From NCBI GenBank assembly GCA_002358555.1, contig DEPC01000008.1, positions 1-20,252 on the forward strand: 20,252 nt of DNA. The letters run 5' to 3'. The position numbers and the translations under genes are program-made. This document shows, piece after piece, positions 1 through 6,693 of this stretch (positions are counted from its first letter, which is position 1; every line of letters begins with the position of its first letter). The DNA comes from Hungatella sp. UBA3402 (GTDB lineage: Bacteria; Bacillota; Clostridia; Lachnospirales; Lachnospiraceae). Below the pieces are notes generated by a model. It made no database searches, was not told the origin of the DNA, and saw only the letters and a program-made list of their open reading frames with translations.

Positions 1-1850
1 TCCAGAGGCGATGACACTAAACTGCCATCTTCCAGACGTTTTGCAGAAGACTTAGGTTCAAAATTCTGGTCTGTTGTCACAAAAACTTCACAGATTGCTG
101 GTCCCTGCACAGTCAAAGTTTCCTCAATAGCTCTTTTCAACTCGCCATTGTGTCGAGCACTAACGTAAGGATATCCATAGGCCCAAGCCAGCTTTTCCAT
201 AGATGGAAAACTTAAATCCCCACTATCTACACCAATCCCAACCAGCGGCTCACCAAAGAAATTCTTCTGGGTTTGGCGGATAGAATGGTAGCCGCCATTA
301 TTGATTAGAAAAATCTTAATGGGCATTTTATGGTGAATAATCGTCTGCAGTTCCTGTAAGTTCATCTGAATACTTCCATCTCCTGTTAAAAGAATAATAT
401 CTTGACTCTTATCTGCCATATATACCCCAATGGCAGCAGGCAAATCATAACCCATGGAAGCAATCGCAGAATTAGTGATAAAGCGTTGACCCTTTTTAAT
501 GATATAGGCATGTCCCCCCACCACACAAGCTGACCCATTTCCCACCACAGTAATCTGCCCTTCTGATAACTTAGAACTTAATTCTTTTATCAAAGCATAG
601 ACATTAGCTTCCTTTGATTCATCTTTCACAAGATGTTTCGGTTGTACTACAGGATACTTCTCTTTCCACATCTGACAGGTTTCCACCCAAGTCATTCCCT
701 CCAATCCTTTTCCCCCTTTAAAGATTGGAAAACTATTGTTTGATTCCTGGGTTCCATCACCATCTATTTGTTTTTGTCCCTCTATAATTTTTTCATCATA
801 GTCCATCACTCGTTCTAATGCTTCCAGCAAATCTTTTGCATCTGCATGGACTGCCATATCTACATGGAGACTGGGCTTTTTTAGCTCTTCGCTGTCAATA
901 TCATTGATAATGGTGTAAGCTTCTCTTGCCCATGTCTTATAATCATATCCCACTTGGCGAATACTCAGACGACTTCCTACAGAAAATACCAAATCACTGT
1001 TTTGAATGGCAAAATTTCCAGCTCTGTCTCCCATTCCTCCTGCACGTCCTACATAGAAGGGATCTTCATCGCACATCAAATCCTGGCTGTTCCAACCTGT
1101 AACCACTGGAATTCCAAGCTTTTTTACTACTCTCTCAAACACAGGATATGCTCCTGCAATACGGATGCCATTTCCTGCATTAAAAACTGGTCTAGAAGCA
1201 TGACGAATCTTATCTAATATCTTCCTAGCAATCTCATCACTGACCTTTTTCGGCAGTTTTTGTCCCTCTATCCCTGCCTCATACTCTTCTGAGTCAAATC
1301 CAATCAGCTCCTCTTTTTCTATATAAGCCCCTTGAACGTCCAATGGAATGTCCAGCCAAGTTGGACCAGGCCGTCCTGAACATGCTAGATAAATTGCCTT
1401 TTCCAAACAATATCGGATTCTCATAGGGTCTATGACCATTTCGCTGTATTTGGTCATACATCCTACAGCCTTTACAATATCAAATTCCTGGTCTCCCATA
1501 GCACGTATTCCCACACCAGACCATCTGGCTGTGGTATCATATCTTACTTGTCCTGAAAGAACTAGCATAGGAATCGAATCCAGCCAGCCTCCCACAACAC
1601 CAGTTATGGCATTAGTCCCTCCAGGTCCTGTAGTGACACATAAAAGGGCCAGCTTATTATGAATTCTTGCATAGCTCTCCGCTGCTATGGCACAAGCTTG
1701 TTCATGATGCTGATACAGACAATGCATTCCCTTCTGATGTCCTAAGGCATCATTAAGATGCATAGCTCCTCCCCCTGTTACAGTAAATACCTGTGTAATT
1801 CCATGCTCTACTAAAGTTTGAGCAATATAATCAGAAACTTTCATTTTCAT
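1..1850 (-). CDS. Thiamine-pyrophosphate-dependent enzyme, acetolactate-synthase-like (C-terminus off window)
   Basis: Reading the minus strand from ATG at 1850 gives 616 uninterrupted codons to the left edge, so only the C-terminal tail is missing. The start is set by AAAGGAGA about 10 nt upstream; a second ATG two codons in is too far from it. Family marks: the N-terminal catalytic glutamate in HHEQ (Glu50) after a TGGGAMHLND loop, and the C-terminal TPP/Mg motif GDGSIQMN (about 490-497) with NNGGY about 27 residues on. Known relatives condense pyruvate-derived two-carbon units; in polysaccharide loci, homologues such as YerE of yersiniose synthesis transfer such a unit to a nucleotide keto-sugar. 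Because it adjoins a polysaccharide locus and no small subunit is seen, I favour a sugar-modifying role over branched-chain amino acid synthesis, but that is inference. It is transcribed away from the rest of the window. Family assignment is firm, substrate unknown. Confidence 0.88.
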   Translation of the reverse strand, partial: MKMKVSDYIAQTLVEHGITQVFTVTGGGAMHLNDALGHQKGMHCLYQHHEQACAIAAESYARIHNKLALLCVTTGPGGTNAITGVVGGWLDSIPMLVLSGQVRYDTTARWSGVGIRAMGDQEFDIVKAVGCMTKYSEMVIDPMRIRYCLEKAIYLACSGRPGPTWLDIPLDVQGAYIEKEELIGFDSEEYEAGIEGQKLPKKVSDEIARKILDKIRHASRPVFNAGNGIRIAGAYPVFERVVKKLGIPVVTGWNSQDLMCDEDPFYVGRAGGMGDRAGNFAIQNSDLVFSVGSRLSIRQVGYDYKTWAREAYTIINDIDSEELKKPSLHVDMAVHADAKDLLEALERVMDYDEKIIEGQKQIDGDGTQESNNSFPIFKGGKGLEGMTWVETCQMWKEKYPVVQPKHLVKDESKEANVYALIKELSSKLSEGQITVVGNGSACVVGGHAYIIKKGQRFITNSAIASMGYDLPAAIGVYMADKSQDIILLTGDGSIQMNLQELQTIIHHKMPIKIFLINNGGYHSIRQTQKNFFGEPLVGIGVDSGDLSFPSMEKLAWAYGYPYVSARHNGELKRAIEETLTVQGPAICEVFVTTDQNFEPKSSAKRLEDGSLVSSPL

Positions 1851-1972
1851 AAATAGTACTTCTCCTTTTTTGTAATCATTTTTATCTATCTAATATTGAA
1901 AATTGTTGAGATATAAGTTTTTTGTACTATATCTCCCATAAACTCTTGCTGATATTGCTAATTCATTCTGTG

Positions 1973-1987
1973 ATACTGTGACAGTAT
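1973..1987. promoter_or_regulatory. 15-bp perfect palindrome, possible operator
   Basis: ATACTGT-G-ACAGTAT is a perfect dyad with a one-base centre. It lies in the 384-nt gap between the divergent TPP-enzyme gene (start 1850) and the repeat-protein gene (start 2235), about 120 nt upstream of the former. The size and symmetry fit a dimeric repressor site, but no regulator for it is encoded nearby. I found no convincing minus-strand promoter in the gap, which is otherwise AT-rich and featureless apart from the promoter near 2170. Confidence 0.35.
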
Positions 1988-2169
1988 TCACTTGAGGATG
2001 TAGCAACTACCTCCCCCTAAAAACTCTACCTTTTTCATCAATTTGACTCTTCTACTTCCCATGGTGCATATTTTCATAAGTATACCACAAATGCCAACAG
2101 TATAAAAGTCTTTTTAAATCCTCCCATTTCTTCCACGAACCTACACTTTCGCGGGAAGCCCCTTTCGGT

Positions 2170-2175
2170 TATAAT
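2170..2175 (+). promoter_or_regulatory. Putative -10 box for the 431-aa repeat protein
   Basis: A perfect TATAAT lies 60 nt upstream of the ATG at 2235. The position 17 nt upstream of it (about 2147-2152) is a poor match to TTGACA, so this promoter is weak, activated, or read by another sigma factor. The ribosome-binding site is AAAAGGAGAG at 2215-2224, about 12 nt before the ATG. Confidence 0.4.
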
Positions 2176-2234
2176 GCAAGAGTAATGCAAATGCGGATTT
2201 TCACCAACCACAAAAAAAGGAGAGAATCAATTTT

Positions 2235-3530
2235 ATGAAGAAACAAATCAAATGGACCGCAGCCCTTTCCACCGCAGCTATTTTAACTGCCCTTACCCCT
2301 GTAATCTCTGCTCCAGTATTGGCACAGGCAACTGGCTGGATACAAGAAGATGGAACTTGGGTATATTATGATGAAGATGGCTTTGCTGTAACAGATACTT
2401 GGAAAAAGCAAGACGGCCATTGGTACTACCTAGATGAAAATGGACAGCTAAGTTTTGACCGTCAAGTTGAAGAATATTATGTAGGAACAGACGGAAAACG
2501 TGTCACCAGTCAATGGGTAAAGATTGCCAATGATGAAAAATGGGAATCTGATGACCCAGACTTTTACTGGTACTATTATGGAACAGACGGGAAGGCTACT
2601 GTTTCCAAATTCAGAACCATTGATAATAAAAACTACTATTTTGACTCCGAAGGTCGTATGACCACAGGTCTTCAGGAAATTGATGGAGCGACCTACTACT
2701 TTGGCAAGAGTGATGATGGTGTTATGAAAAAAGGTTGGGTAGAATTAGAATCCGACAACCACGAAGAAGTTTCCACATGGCATTATTTTGATTCCAGTGG
2801 AAAAATGATTCAGAATGAATTAGATAAAAGAATTAGTGGAAACTACTACACATTTAAAGATGGAAAGATGCAGACTGGCTGGTATAAGCTGCCTTCAGAA
2901 GAGACAGTTGAAGGCTCTGCAGCAGGATATCAGTACTATGATTCAGATGGAAAACGTGCTTCTGGTTGGAGAACCATTGAAGGGATTCCTGGTGTCAGTG
3001 CAGAAGATGAACTATATAAATTTTACTTCAAGAGTGGTAAACCCTATTTTGCTCAGACAGGTATCCAGGTATTCAACATCAGCTCCGATAAATATGGTTT
3101 TAACACCAAGGGTGAAATGCAGACTGGGCTTCAGACTGTGACTTTAGAAGATGGTTCTACCGCTAATTTCTACTTTGGAACTGATGGTGTCATGAAAACC
3201 GGAAAACAGACTATTTTCAATGAAGATGAAGGCATTGACCAAACCTGGTTTTTCCACACAGAAAGTGATAAGCGCGGTCAAGGTTATCATGGAATCCGTG
3301 ACAATGTAATTTATGAGAATGGTCTTCGCAAGCAAGCAGATGCTGGTTCCCGTTATGGTGCTATTTCGTTTGATGGAAAGAATTATCTTGTAAATGCAGC
3401 AGGAACGATTCAAAAGGCTTCGGAATCCTCTAAATCTTCCTCTCGTTCAGACCTTGGTGCTGGCTTCCGTGATTTCAAGGATAGCAATGACACCATATGG
3501 ACTGTAGATGTGAATGGTATTATTCAGTAA
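2235..3530 (+). CDS. Secreted cell-wall-binding repeat protein, 431 aa
   Basis: The N-terminus is a standard signal peptide: KKQIK, a hydrophobic stretch of about 20 residues, and likely cleavage after VLAQA near residue 32. The rest is about a dozen aromatic/glycine repeats of the choline-/glucan-binding type (Pfam CW_binding families), with units such as GWIQEDGTWVYYDEDG and TGLQEIDGATYYF. In known proteins such repeats dock on cell-wall polymers and usually accompany a catalytic domain. Here no hydrolase, peptidase or LPXTG signal is visible, so the protein appears to be all binding module. The last about 50 residues, including a Ser-rich stretch near 393-403, diverge from the repeat consensus. 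It is monocistronic, with a strong terminator 50 nt downstream. The locus suggests it binds the cell's own surface polysaccharide, which is inference. Confidence 0.85.
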   Translation: MKKQIKWTAALSTAAILTALTPVISAPVLAQATGWIQEDGTWVYYDEDGFAVTDTWKKQDGHWYYLDENGQLSFDRQVEEYYVGTDGKRVTSQWVKIANDEKWESDDPDFYWYYYGTDGKATVSKFRTIDNKNYYFDSEGRMTTGLQEIDGATYYFGKSDDGVMKKGWVELESDNHEEVSTWHYFDSSGKMIQNELDKRISGNYYTFKDGKMQTGWYKLPSEETVEGSAAGYQYYDSDGKRASGWRTIEGIPGVSAEDELYKFYFKSGKPYFAQTGIQVFNISSDKYGFNTKGEMQTGLQTVTLEDGSTANFYFGTDGVMKTGKQTIFNEDEGIDQTWFFHTESDKRGQGYHGIRDNVIYENGLRKQADAGSRYGAISFDGKNYLVNAAGTIQKASESSKSSSRSDLGAGFRDFKDSNDTIWTVDVNGIIQ

Positions 3531-3576
3531 CTAGTAATACTAAATTAAAATTTCATATTTTTCATTCATCTGTTCA

Positions 3577-3612
3577 AAAACTGCCGAAATAGGAATATTT
3601 TGGCAGTTTTTT
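3577..3612 (+). terminator. Rho-independent terminator after the 431-aa repeat protein
   Basis: AAAACTGCC-GAAATA and TATTT-TGGCAGTTTT form a near-perfect stem of about 14 bp with a 4-nt loop, followed by a T-run (TTTTTT). It lies about 50 nt after the stop at 3530. Confidence 0.85.
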
Positions 3613-3690
3613 CCATATATTTGTTACATAAAAGCTATTTCTGCGTTTATAAAAATAAGGGTGTTTCAAATTACATATGGAGGAATAGGT

Positions 3691-4101
3691 ATGAGGGAAT
3701 TATCAGTTTATTTTTGCGAGAAATGTGGATATTATGCATATTATCAGCTCCCTAAAAATGCGATTTGTCCTGGCTGTGAGATTCCTATGATACAGTTAGA
3801 TATAGAGTATTCCAGGTTTGTAGAACTTGATTATAAGGAAAGAGACCAATTGATTATTGCTAAAATTATCAAAAGCTCCCCAACTCTGGTTCACCGAATT
3901 TCATCTCCAGAAAAATTGTACTGTCAAAGAAAATTAGTGGGAATCTTGACACAGCAACTTGCAGACCAGGAAAAAGAAATCGAAAAGTTAAATAACACAA
4001 TAGAATGGATGCATTCTACCATCTGGACAGAGCTTCAGACTAAACAGGAACTAAAGGAAGAAATTCGACAGTTAAAGGAATTACTAAAACAGAATCAATA
4101 G
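3691..4101 (+). CDS. Zinc-ribbon / coiled-coil protein of unknown function, 136 aa
   Basis: The start is ATG 3691, 7 nt after GGAGG (3679-3683). An in-frame GTG at 3661 lies upstream of that ribosome-binding site and is not needed. The N-terminus has two CxxC knuckles, CEKC (about 9-12) and CPGC (about 27-30), separated by YYAYYQLPKNAI: a compact treble-clef or rubredoxin-like zinc site. A middle part of about 40 residues follows, then from about residue 80 a charged heptad-like C-terminus (ADQEKEIEKLNNTIEW and on to the end) predicted to be coiled coil. There is no signal peptide or membrane segment, so it should be cytoplasmic. It stands alone between the two secreted repeat-protein genes and converges on the 50-aa ORF at 4220-4372, which is also coiled coil. 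I do not recognise a function; nucleic-acid or protein binding through the ribbon is a guess. Confidence 0.75.
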   Translation: MRELSVYFCEKCGYYAYYQLPKNAICPGCEIPMIQLDIEYSRFVELDYKERDQLIIAKIIKSSPTLVHRISSPEKLYCQRKLVGILTQQLADQEKEIEKLNNTIEWMHSTIWTELQTKQELKEEIRQLKELLKQNQ

Positions 4102-4110
4102 GAATATCCG

Positions 4111-4178
4111 AGCATGTTTGAAAATGGCTTTCACAACGCGTCATAGATATTTTATAGAAAGCAATTTTCAAACATGCT
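4111..4178. repeat. 22-bp inverted repeat between convergent genes, possible bidirectional terminator
   Basis: The arm at 4111-4132 (AGCATGTTTGAAAATGGCTT plus TC) pairs with 4157-4178 with one mismatch across 22 bp; the loop is 24 nt. It sits 9 nt after the stop of the zinc-ribbon gene and 41 nt from the stop of the convergent 50-aa ORF, as a shared terminator would. Neither side has a clear T-run outside the stem, so it may instead be a dispersed palindromic element. A second small hairpin (TCTGC/GCAGA) follows directly. Confidence 0.6.
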
Positions 4179-4219
4179 CTGCTTTCATTAGCAGATCCCC
4201 TCTCCTTTATACAGCTATC

Positions 4220-4372
4220 CTAACTAGTTTTCTTCCCATCAGAAACATATTGAGTAATCAAACGATTTAATGTAACCTTCATCTGCGCTACAATATTTAG
4301 TAGGTTATCATTATCTTCTTTCAGTTTAGCATTTTCTGTTTTTAGCTCAGAAATTATATCTGTATCGTTCAT
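4220..4372 (-). CDS. Small coiled-coil protein, 50 aa
   Basis: The minus strand has ATG at 4372 preceded by a very strong AAAAGGAGGAGGA about 6-9 nt upstream, and a 50-codon frame ending in TAG at 4220-4222. The protein starts MNDTDIISELKTENAKLKED and continues with leucine/isoleucine heptads through LLNIVAQMKVTLNRLI to a short polar tail (SDGKKTS). It should be one helix that dimerises or docks on a partner. A promoter-like pair lies 35-65 nt upstream. Ribosome-binding site, promoter and amphipathic pattern together argue that it is real despite its size. It converges with the zinc-ribbon gene, whose own C-terminus is coiled coil, so the two may interact; that is inference. No function recognised. 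Confidence 0.68.
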   Translation of the reverse strand: MNDTDIISELKTENAKLKEDNDNLLNIVAQMKVTLNRLITQYVSDGKKTS

Positions 4373-4408
4373 TTCAATCCTCCTCCTTTTCGCTTTCGTG
4401 ATGCATTA

Positions 4409-4437
4409 ACTATAACCCATTTCCCTCTCTTTGAAAA
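4409..4437 (-). promoter_or_regulatory. Putative promoter of the 50-aa ORF
   Basis: Minus-strand TTTTCA (4432-4437) and TATAGT (4409-4414) are separated by 17 nt and point at the ATG at 4372. Each box is a moderate match. The remaining DNA to about 4700 is T-rich and I see no gene in it. Confidence 0.4.
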
Positions 4438-4709
4438 GCAGATTCCAACGCATGAATCGACAAATTTGTATTTTTTCCTCTTCTGTAAATACTTGGAAAT
4501 TCTTTGCAAACCAAATTTTTTACTATATATGCTATGTATCTTTTCTTTTAGCCACTATTTGTAGTCTATATTGCTATTTCCGTTTTCTATTACCTATGTC
4601 GAATTCTGTCTAACGAAAGTTTTAAGTAGCTTATCCATCTCCTTCTTTTCTCTACGTTATCAGTAAGAAACTTGTTTCAAAATTGTAAGATTTGGAACCT
4701 GTTTTTCAC

Positions 4710-4738
4710 TAGAAATAGCCTCTCTCCTATGATATAAT
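4710..4738 (+). promoter_or_regulatory. Extended -10 promoter of the 106-aa repeat protein
   Basis: TAGAAA (4710-4715), a 17-nt spacer and TATAAT (4733-4738) preceded by TGA, which makes an extended -10. The ATG at 4775 is 36 nt downstream, with AAGGAGG at 4758-4764. Confidence 0.65.
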
Positions 4739-4774
4739 AAAGCTGATCAAAAGAAAAAAGGAGGTTGTGGTGGC

Positions 4775-5095
4775 ATGAATCATAAGAGACTTACTGTAGT
4801 CGCACTTTCCTCCCTGATGATGCTTCTGTCCACATTCCCTGCTTTTGCAGGCACTTGGACAGAACATGATGACGGCACCTGGACTTACTTAAATGACGAT
4901 GGAGAAAGCGTTGTCGGATGGATTGAAGACGACGACCATGTATATCATCTTGACAAAGATGGCCTTAAGACTACAGGCTGGTTCAAATCAAAAGGCGCAT
5001 GGTATTACTTTGATGAAGATGGAGTCATGGCTTCAGACACCTGGATTGATAACTACTATGTAAATCCAGACGGCAAATGGAAAGGTACAAGATAA
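4775..5095 (+). CDS. Small secreted cell-wall-binding repeat protein, 106 aa
   Basis: The signal peptide is KHKR-like then hydrophobic (VVALSSLMMLLSTFPAFA), with likely cleavage after AFA (residue 25 or so). The mature part of about 80 residues is nothing but three to four aromatic repeats of the cell-wall-binding type (GTWTEHDDGTWTYLNDDG, then GWFKSKGAWYYFDEDG). The final unit ends in NPDGKWKGTR. It is strongly acidic. The ATG is 10 nt after AAGGAGG. It resembles a minimal version of the 431-aa protein upstream and likewise has no catalytic domain. It has its own extended -10 promoter and a strong terminator, so it is monocistronic. Role inferred: surface-attached filler or receptor for wall polymer. 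Confidence 0.82.
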   Translation: MNHKRLTVVALSSLMMLLSTFPAFAGTWTEHDDGTWTYLNDDGESVVGWIEDDDHVYHLDKDGLKTTGWFKSKGAWYYFDEDGVMASDTWIDNYYVNPDGKWKGTR

Positions 5096-5104
5096 AAACC
5101 CTTA

Positions 5105-5143
5105 CAAGTAAAAAGAGAGGATGGAACCTCTCTTTTTTACTTG
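5105..5143 (+). terminator. Rho-independent terminator after the 106-aa repeat protein
   Basis: CAAGTAAAAAGAGAGG (5105-5120) pairs with CCTCTCTTTTTTACTTG (5127-5143) around a 6-nt loop. The A/T tracts lie inside the stem, so it should work in both directions and could also stop the wzz operon arriving from the right. Its right arm overlaps the -35 box of the small-RNA promoter. Confidence 0.85.
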
Positions 5144-5169
5144 CAATCAATCTCTTTCTATTCTATAAT
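5141..5169 (+). promoter_or_regulatory. Strong promoter of a small RNA
   Basis: TTGCAA (5141-5146), an exact 17-nt spacer, and a consensus TATAAT (5164-5169). No plus-strand gene follows before the end of the convergent wzz gene, so it must drive something non-coding. Confidence 0.7.
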
Positions 5170-5175
5170 AACATC

Positions 5176-5280
5176 AATCCCTCGGTTCTGGGAAGAGTAT
5201 GGTCCTAGACTGTATCGGAGGTGTCCGGTCTCACATAGATTATCCCGGGAACACGCTCCGGCCGAGGGAATATTTTTATT
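5176..5280 (+). ncRNA. Candidate structured small RNA, about 100 nt, three-way junction
   Basis: It begins about 7 nt after a consensus promoter. A closing helix P1 joins TCCCTCGG (5178-5185) to CCGAGGGA (5262-5269), 8 bp perfect. Inside are P2, TCTGGGA (5187-5193) with TCCTAGA (5203-5209), 7 bp including one G-U and a 9-nt loop, and P3, CGGAG-GTGT-CCGG (5216-5228) with CCGG-GA-ACAC-G-CTCCG (5245-5260), a long helix with small bulges. The 3' side of P1 runs into AATATTTTTATT, which would end the transcript. The segment is clearly more GC-rich than its surroundings. Its 3' end is antisense to the last bases and 3' UTR of the convergent wzz gene. It does not match 5S rRNA, SRP RNA, 6S RNA, tmRNA or the c-di-GMP riboswitches as I know them. 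No family name is offered. Confidence 0.6.
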
Positions 5281-6671
5281 TACTCAAATACTACACAACC
5301 CACGACTTTTTTCTGCAAATCATGAGCCTTTTCAATCTCTAACTCTATAGCACTGTACAAAGACTCTCCACATCGTTCCACTAAAACAATTCCATCACAT
5401 TCCGGCAACTTTTTCAAACCCTCTTCATCATTGAGCAAATTACCGCCAAATACTACTTTCATATCAGATAATCTATCTGTCAGTTCTGAAGCTACTCGAC
5501 TGATATTTTCTTCTTTGGCACTTCCTACTACCAATAAAGATTTTGCTTCCTCCGTATAATTGCAGATATTAGCAGCAATCAGACTATATTCATGAGATTC
5601 ATCTTTATTTACTGCCCTTCCTTCCATCTGGTCCAGCCATGCATCAATCTTACCTGTCTTTTTAGAACCAGTTATGGGCAATGTACCTAATATTTTTACT
5701 CTAAAACGATATTTCAGCTCTTTTGCAGAATACAATTTATCACTCATAACAAAGATTACACATACAAAAAATATTACGATAAATGCTCCCAGCACACCGC
5801 CAATCAAGGCATATTTGATGCCACCCTTGAGCACTGCACTTGCAGCCGTCACCACTGGTTCTGGTTCTTCTAATTCATCTAATTCAGTCTGTTTTTCCTG
5901 CAAGCTGTCATTTAATTGAATCAGACGCTCAGTCTGATTCTTCTGTTGGTCTACCAAACTCAAATCTACCAGAGCTCCCAAGCTGCGACTCACCTCTGTT
6001 ATAGTATGATTTCCAATACTGGAACGAATCTGGCCTTTAAATTGGTTCACTCCAGCAAGCAAATCATCTAAAATTGCTTTAGCCTTTTCCTCACTCTCAT
6101 GTCGAACCTGAATCGTCAAAATATTATTGACCTTGTTATCCACTCTGCCAATATTGATACTTACCAATTCTCTCAGATACCTGGTATCAGTTCCTGCCTT
6201 AGAAGCAACCTTTTCCATAAACTCTGTACTGGTAAGAGCTGACTGGTAAGACTGAAGTACTGTTCCTGTAAAATCTAAATTTTGATATACCATATCCGGC
6301 ATAATTTCATAATCTGTCTTAATAAAAAGCTCTACCTTGGCTTCCCACACATCATAGGGACTCATATTTGTCAGAATCGATTTTTCCAGATACTCTTCCT
6401 GATTTGCAATATCCTTTGTCAGATTATCAATTTCCCTTTCGCATCGTTCAATTGACTTGTTATATTCAAGCAGCTCTTTTTCATATTCTTCCTGAGCCTC
6501 TTGTGCTGTTTCTTCATCATTTTGTTCCATATAAGAGGTAACTGCTTTATAACCACCCAGAACCAATGCTAGTGCTACAGCAAAAGCTAGAATTATTCTC
6601 CATTTATGGAGCACTGCAAACATCAGCTCTTTTAAATCAATCTCCTGCTCATAAGTATTGTTGTAATCCAT
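5280..6671 (-). CDS. Wzz/YveK-like polysaccharide co-polymerase with degenerate kinase-like C-terminus, 463 aa
   Basis: Membrane protein thought to set polysaccharide chain length with the Wzy polymerase. Order: short cytoplasmic head (EIDLKELMFAVLHKW, the Wzz-domain start), TM1 about 25-45, an extracytoplasmic part of about 240 residues with coiled coils near 55-110 and 240-275, TM2 about 288-312, and a cytoplasmic tail of about 150 residues. The tail follows the outline of a BY-kinase (CpsD/Wze) fold, including DGIVLVERCGESLYSAIE and the end GCVVFE, but where a Walker A P-loop belongs it has VVGSAKEENIS, so it is probably inactive. Start ATG 6671 follows GGAGAG; the gene begins 22 nt after the initiating transferase in one operon. 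A second protein of the same design is encoded at 8649-9956 on the other strand. Confidence 0.82.
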   Translation of the reverse strand: MDYNNTYEQEIDLKELMFAVLHKWRIILAFAVALALVLGGYKAVTSYMEQNDEETAQEAQEEYEKELLEYNKSIERCEREIDNLTKDIANQEEYLEKSILTNMSPYDVWEAKVELFIKTDYEIMPDMVYQNLDFTGTVLQSYQSALTSTEFMEKVASKAGTDTRYLRELVSINIGRVDNKVNNILTIQVRHESEEKAKAILDDLLAGVNQFKGQIRSSIGNHTITEVSRSLGALVDLSLVDQQKNQTERLIQLNDSLQEKQTELDELEEPEPVVTAASAVLKGGIKYALIGGVLGAFIVIFFVCVIFVMSDKLYSAKELKYRFRVKILGTLPITGSKKTGKIDAWLDQMEGRAVNKDESHEYSLIAANICNYTEEAKSLLVVGSAKEENISRVASELTDRLSDMKVVFGGNLLNDEEGLKKLPECDGIVLVERCGESLYSAIELEIEKAHDLQKKVVGCVVFE

Positions 6672-6693
6672 GTTCTACTCTCCTTTTATATTT

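Noticed and set aside
954..1662. Plus-strand open frames of 87 and 76 aa inside the TPP-enzyme gene
   Set aside because: They lie antisense to a long frame with clear enzyme motifs, and have no ribosome-binding sites.
4431..4613. 60-aa hydrophobic plus-strand frame
   Set aside because: Arises from T-rich DNA, lacks a ribosome-binding site, and overlaps the probable minus-strand promoter of the 50-aa ORF.
5141..5350. 69-aa plus-strand frame
   Set aside because: Starts inside the terminator and promoter of the small RNA and runs into the antisense of wzz; no protein features.
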